Positions 1-6,200 of a stretch of DNA of 15,552 nucleotides are shown here, one piece after another. The notes beneath the pieces were generated by a model that worked only from the letters and a program-made list of their open reading frames with translations, was not told where the DNA came from and made no database searches. Source of the DNA: Saccoglossus kowalevskii (Eukaryota; Hemichordata; Enteropneusta; Harrimaniidae); assembly GCF_000003605.2 (NCBI RefSeq), contig NW_003143301.1:102548-118099 (forward strand), read 5' to 3'. Both the position numbers and the translations under genes were made by a program. Each line of letters begins with the position of its first letter. Position 1 is the first letter of the stretch.

Positions 1-26
1 TTTCCTAATTTTGTGTATCTCCGTAG

Positions 27-295
27 AAATGCAGCTGCGGGAAAGGATCCCACTGTATTCATTTGCTGTTTGTGATGCTACGGGTATTCCAAGTCACTGA
101 CAGCGACCCATTGCTATGGTCCCGTGAACTGAAAAACTTTGAAGTTGAAGCTTTTTTCAAAAGTACCATGCAAGGAGAAAGTCACTTCTCAAAAAGTTGT
201 CACGGTCACGTCTTTCAAAAATAATAAGTCTTCAGGATCAAGTAAAGACAATAGCAATGCAAGTGAGACCCTATCAACACCAAACAGGAACAAAG
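27..295 (+). CDS. MAP3K1: MAP3K1 exon 1 of window (SWIM finger end), frame-disrupted
   Basis: The acceptor is the TAG ending at 26 and the donor is AAAG|GTAAAT at 295/296. Phase 0 gives the SWIM zinc-ligand pattern C-x-C...C-x-H (codons 30-62), then [15 protein letters not shown] and [11 protein letters not shown], which follow vertebrate MAP3K1 closely. The frame then breaks twice. [11 protein letters not shown] (from 164) needs one more A in the AAAA run at 159-162. [12 protein letters not shown] (from about 214) needs one more A in the run at 217-221. The end phase does not fit exon 2 either, implying a third missing base or an unseen microexon. The SWIM finger helps recruit substrates such as c-Jun in mammals. 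Confidence 0.9.
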
Positions 296-3200
296 GTAAA
301 TTTATCCTTCACTTTGTGCTAAATTATATATAAAACACTTTTTGGTACTGTCCACTATGTGGGATTTATTTATAAAATTCTGGAATGCTGTGGACAGTAA
401 CTGATGAAGGTTTGTTTGTTCAATACGTTAACAATAAGTGAAAATATTGTACGAATGCCAAAGTCAAAGTTTTGTTACATTTCACAAAATAAACCTGCGT
501 AAATGTTTCATTTTTTTTTTTTTTTATCAGTATGATGTATAGCCAATGGGGAATTTTGTTTATTTTGACTAAAAGTAACAAAAAAATTTGAAATGGAAAT
601 ACATAAACATATTGGTGTTCATGTATGTGTGATATATTATTTCATTTTCACAGTAGTACTAAAGATGATGAAGAAGTTTGCCCAATATGTCTACTGGAGA
701 TGATAGAAGGGGAAAGTTTAGTGGTATGTCAAGATGGCTGCCATAACAAGCTCCATCATCACTGCGTCGCTATATGTAAGTATCAAGCATGATTGAAGAA
801 CTGGTTGAGTTGCGTTTCTTGGTTTCAATCAGCGGTATTTATTATCTTGGGTCTTTTTCGGAGCATTTTTGTATCAGGGATAACAAACCCTTTATTTTGG
901 TATGCACTCTCCTTTAAAATATGAAGGTTAAATCTGATTTTGTGTATATAATTCAATACATGTACATTTTATGGGATTGTTGTAGGGTTTTATACCTTTG
1001 ACCCAGATTCAGTATTATCTACTAGCATCTTCGTTTGTATCATGCATAAATTTAAATAGAAGAAGGGTGTTTCAGATTATCTACAAAGTTCTGAAAGTTT
1101 TTCATGTCATAATCCAGGGGCTGATGAATGCAGACGAACAAAGGAATTGCTAATATGTCCACTGTGTCGTGCTAGCTGGAATCTAGTAGGACAGTTCAGT
1201 GATAGCGATTCCCAAGCTGAGGCCGTCACAGTACCACCAAACACAAGGTCATCATCCCCAGCACCCGCCGAGGTTGTTCTACCTCAAGCAGAATCAATTC
1301 CATTGGAGCATGTTCCTAAGGCACAACCGTGGATTGAGGTAAATTCTGCAGTATAGTATATTTTTGTGTCTGTGTAGTGAAAAACTAGCAGAATTTGTCG
1401 TTATGTGGTTTGAATTAAAACAGAATGGTATAGTATGTATTTTCGATTTTCTTATTAGGTTTTCGGTTCTGACCTTGTATGCTGTTTGTTTTCGAGAAAC
1501 TGGGTTACCAGAGAGACGGGATTACACCATCTGTCACGCGATGTCGTTGGGGCATTACTTCCCGGTGTAGGTGAAGGACGGGCCAGGGCCAACGTAACGG
1601 CCGCCAGACAGTCTACAACTAACAGTGTATTAGAGACATGTTGTAACATACTCGCTATGATGTGTTCAGATCCAGTGTATAAAGTCTATGTCACTGCGTT
1701 GGTGAGTTCTAACTCTCTGCCACTCTGTGTATGTGTAATGGCTGGATGAGCTGAATGAATAGCGATATTTGGCAAGAAACATCTTTGTTGACTCTGTGCT
1801 TCCTAATAACCTACTCACCAAACTACATGTATTCTTCTATGTCTGCTGCTTTTTTTGTTTCTTCTCTTGCAACTAACCCTTACTAAATCTATCTTTCTAT
1901 ATTTTTTCCCCCGTCTCTGATCACTTTCTCTCAGGCCATATTGAGCATTTAACAATGCTGTGTTGAGTCTTAAGGTGGTAGTCTTCAATACATGCACTTA
2001 CTAGTCTCATATGAGGTATCTCAAAAACTTTCCTGCTCTTTTTCTAATTTTATCCTCTTTATCTCTCAAATTTAGTTTTGCCTGCTTTAGAATTGTTTTT
2101 CTTTTTTGAAAAAACGCAACCACAATATAACAATATAATGTATAAATGTAGTACAAATGTAGTTTACAAATTTTCTGTTATGTTATTTAGTTTGTATGGA
2201 AAGAATGAATTGTACAGAGTTCTGAATGTTTTCTTTTATTTACAGCGAACTGTGCGTACTATGCTAGCCTATTTGCCTTGTCGAGATGAGCAACAGAAAT
2301 GTCGCTTACAGTCTTTCCTGAAACCAGTGATAGCGGCAATTCTCTTCAAATGTGCCGACGGTAACCGGTATGTTACTTACATACAACAATTTTTTGCAAT
2401 AATTTATTGCAATCTCTGACACGTGCTTTAAAACACAGAAATTATGAATATTATTATATCATTTATTAAATAATCTTAATTTTACTATTCTTTCATTGTA
2501 TATAAACACAATTCTGATTAAATTGCTAAAAAACAGGAATTATGGATATTATTGTATCATTATATTAAGTAATCTTGCGTTAATAATTGACCTCTGACCT
2601 CGTTACAAACGACATTATATTATGTGTATATGGGTTTAGTGCGTGTATCTCTCATGAAAAATATGAATACCGGTATTTAAATTTCTGATTATCTGAATTC
2701 CATGAGTAATTCGGTACCACATGTGGTCAATAATAATCTCAACAAATTCACCTCGACTCAGCCCCAGGGTTGCAGATAATATAATATAAAATAAAATTGA
2801 TTAATTAAATATGTATATTATTTATATTTTGCAGACGTACAAGTCAGTTATCAATCTCCACGCTTGTAGAGTTATGTCGGGGTCAGCAAGGTGAACTGGC
2901 GAATTGGTAGAGAAATACTGAATCCAGGTGAGTCTACCAATAATATTTATCTGAAGACAGAAAATAATTACTATGGTTGTCATTCATTTGGTGCAGAAAT
3001 GATTCAAAGAACCAATAAAATTTGCACCATAATTTGCACACAAAAAAACATTGGTATATTTGTTTTGTCAATATTTAGTGATGATTTTATATTCAGAATA
3101 TGTATACTGATTGAGATTTTCTCAAAACTGTACACTGTGAACTGTTTGATTTTCACTGCTAAAAAATGTAGCAATTTCAGGATTGTACAGCGTTTGTAAA

Positions 3201-6200
3201 AACAAAATTTTGTGAAAGTCAATGAGACTCTATGTTATAAAACCCAGAAAAATTGTCACTGCTACAAATTGTCATGATTTTCACTGATTTGTGAAATTTG
3301 CAAAGGATTGTCTCATGTGAAAGTAAAACGAATTAACAGTATTAGTCTTTTCAGTCCCAGGAAAAATGTGTTTTACCCACGGCATATGACATCTGTCAGA
3401 CTTTGTAGAATCTGTATATTGACTCAACTGACAAGGATTCAACTTTATTATACTGTTTATTTCTCTAATGTTTCCAGGTCCTGAAGGAATTGGAAGTGTA
3501 AAGTTTGTTATGTCCACCATCATGACATCACAGAATACGTGTACTACCTCATCAACTTGGCAGTGGTTGCTAGGACGACTCTATGTGGTTGACAAACTTC
3601 TGGATGAATTTTCTCATGAATTCTCCTTGGGTACCATGATAAACAATGGAGTGAGCAGTGCATTTACGTTTGATGACTCATCTGAAGTTATTGATATATG
3701 TTATGAAAATCAGGAATTCTTGTTTTCCATTTTGCGTTTCACGTTACCAGCATCACAAATGCACATTGCAGAGTTGCTAAATATGCCAAGCGGATTTTTG
3801 TGATATCTCTCATAAAGTTGTACATTCATCTGCGGTCTTTGGGCGCGCATTTGAGATGCTGGAGGAACTGCCAGCAACACCAGCAAACGTATGAAAAGGC
3901 GCTTATTGGCGATAAATGAAGAGTACCAAAATGAACGTGAACGAGCAGCCAGATTGCAAAGTGGCGATGATGATTTTAGTGGACCCTTGACGCCATTTTC
4001 AACTCCAGCTGACACTCCTCATTGCAACTCACCGGATGTGTCCCCCCAGAACACTTTGGAACTTGACCATCTTGTTAACGTTGCTAGGAGAAGCCTACAG
4101 CATAACGAACTATATGATACGCACATCACATCAGTTTCTGAAGGTATATTAACCCCACCGCCAACGCCAAAGGAAAGGAAATCACACTCCCACACCCGGA
4201 AAAGGACTGATGCCCAGCAACCATCCACGCAAGGGGGCCTCATCTCAGGAAGAAACAAGGGTCCCTAAGCCTAGCAAAACAGAAGCCTCAGCTCAGGAAG
4301 AATCAAGGCTTTCTAGGCCCTCAAACTTTCATTTTGGAACGAAGAGTATGCCTGTCTGTGGAAGTAAAAATAAACAAATGCTAGAACGAAATGAATCTCA
4401 GGACAGAGCATCTGACACTACTGAGGACTTATCCGATTTATCATCTGTCTTCTCACCAATGTCACCCACAGACAAAGCCGTTTCCTTCAAAACTGAAGTT
4501 GCTACAAGTTCACCAAAACATCATCCTAAGTACAAGGAGGATGTAACACAGTTGCACTGTTGCCAAGCGACCGTGGAAGCTGAGGAGGCTGAAGCATTAG
4601 CCATTGCTATGAAATCATCAGTTTCCCAGACTGCATTACCAATAGTTCCTGGCTTGTCAAGTGAAGATGAAGATGAGTTCACAGTTCATGTACAACCAGA
4701 GGTAACGACAATTATTTGATTTTGAAATATAAAAAAAAATACAGAAAAATTAAATTGTATTTGAATAACATTTGAATCGTTTTGGAAGTTACACTGTAAG
4801 TTAAAATTTTCAAATCTAAAATCTGCTTTTCAGGGAAAAGGAGATGAAACTGATAAGGGAAATGTCTACCTCGAAAAAGTACACTGGACAAAGGGTCCAA
4901 TGATTGGGTCAGGTGCGTTCAGCTCATGTTATCAAGCCAGGGACATCAAATCAGGGACAATTATGGCTGTAAAACAGGTAAGTTGCTTTTGTTGCATGTT
5001 GAATGTAATCTAGTCCTGAATGTCAATGCTGTATCCAGGGTTTTTTTTAGAATAAATGAACAAGAGGGAGCACACACAGGCGAGGGAGCGGAGCAACATG
5101 GTGGATCGACTTGGAAACGCCATATCAGAAAGTTTCTGCGCAGTTTTTAATGGTGTATCTATCGCCATTGAAATATTTTTGGAGTAATTTTAGTGTATTT
5201 GGTGTCCAGACACATTGTCAGTTAGTGTTGTTGGGAAGTTTTCACAGAGAAAAATATATTTGAGAAAGATTTCATGTTGTTACGGTAGCACGGAAGTGTG
5301 TGGCTCAAGAAATATATTTATGACTTGAAAGTTAAATCGGTAAAAGGGCGCCAGCCGAAAGTATCAGGGTGCTGTGCCCCTAATCCCCGGTTTAGAAAAA
5401 CCTGCTGTGTCTCTTGGAGGCTTATCTTCACTCAAAATTTTGCCTTAAAAATTTAGCAAATGCTTCTGTAAACAGGGGTGGGGTGGGGTGGGGCGTACCT
5501 ATATTGTATGTATGTCAGCTATATAGCTATTTTTGCATGCAATCACCACTGAAGATTTTGGGTGTGCTGTCACTCTCACCAAACTTTTTGCTCCCTCCTT
5601 TTACACATTTATATGCAGTTTTGTCTTTTTATAGTATTTCGGATTTACTAATGATTTCCATGATCACCAAACTTTATTGATTGTTTTTATACTATGCTTT
5701 TAATTCATTCGTTGGTTTGTTATTTATTACTTCCAGGTTTCCTTTTGCCGAAATTCTAAGCCTGATCAAGAGAAAGTAGTGTCTGCTATATTGGAAGAGA
5801 TTTGCATGATGGCAAGAATAGACCATCCGAATGTGACTCGACTGATTGGTGCTACGCAGCAAGGTGCTCACTTTAATCTATTTGTGGAATGGATGCCAGG
5901 TTAGTTTTTCCCATTATTAGTTTAATATTTTATCCAGGCTGCTATTTTTAGATGATTCACAATACACACATTATTCAGTAGTCTATATGACATGTTGTTC
6001 TCTGGTTCATCTCATTGAATTCCTACCAGCTGTCGCCTTCTCTGTTAAATGTCACGAGTGCATACCATTTCATATACAATTATATTTGCTGACACATCTC
6101 CTTTCAGTTCATTTTAAATATTAATCTACATGTATTTGAATAATTATTTTAATTATATTTTAAAAGGTTTGTTCCTATTCAGTTGATTTTGTATGATTTT

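Noticed and set aside
2666-2677. Palindrome AATACCGGTATT as a regulatory site
   Set aside because: A single 12-bp palindrome deep in an intron, with no second site or known factor to support a call.
2908-2910. In-frame TAG read as programmed frameshift or readthrough
   Set aside because: No slippery heptamer or pseudoknot visible, and a simple extra A explains it. Many other indels occur in the same gene.
3710-4258. Long minus-strand open frames opposite exon 7
   Set aside because: Antisense shadows of the MAP3K1 linker, which has clear homology on the + strand.
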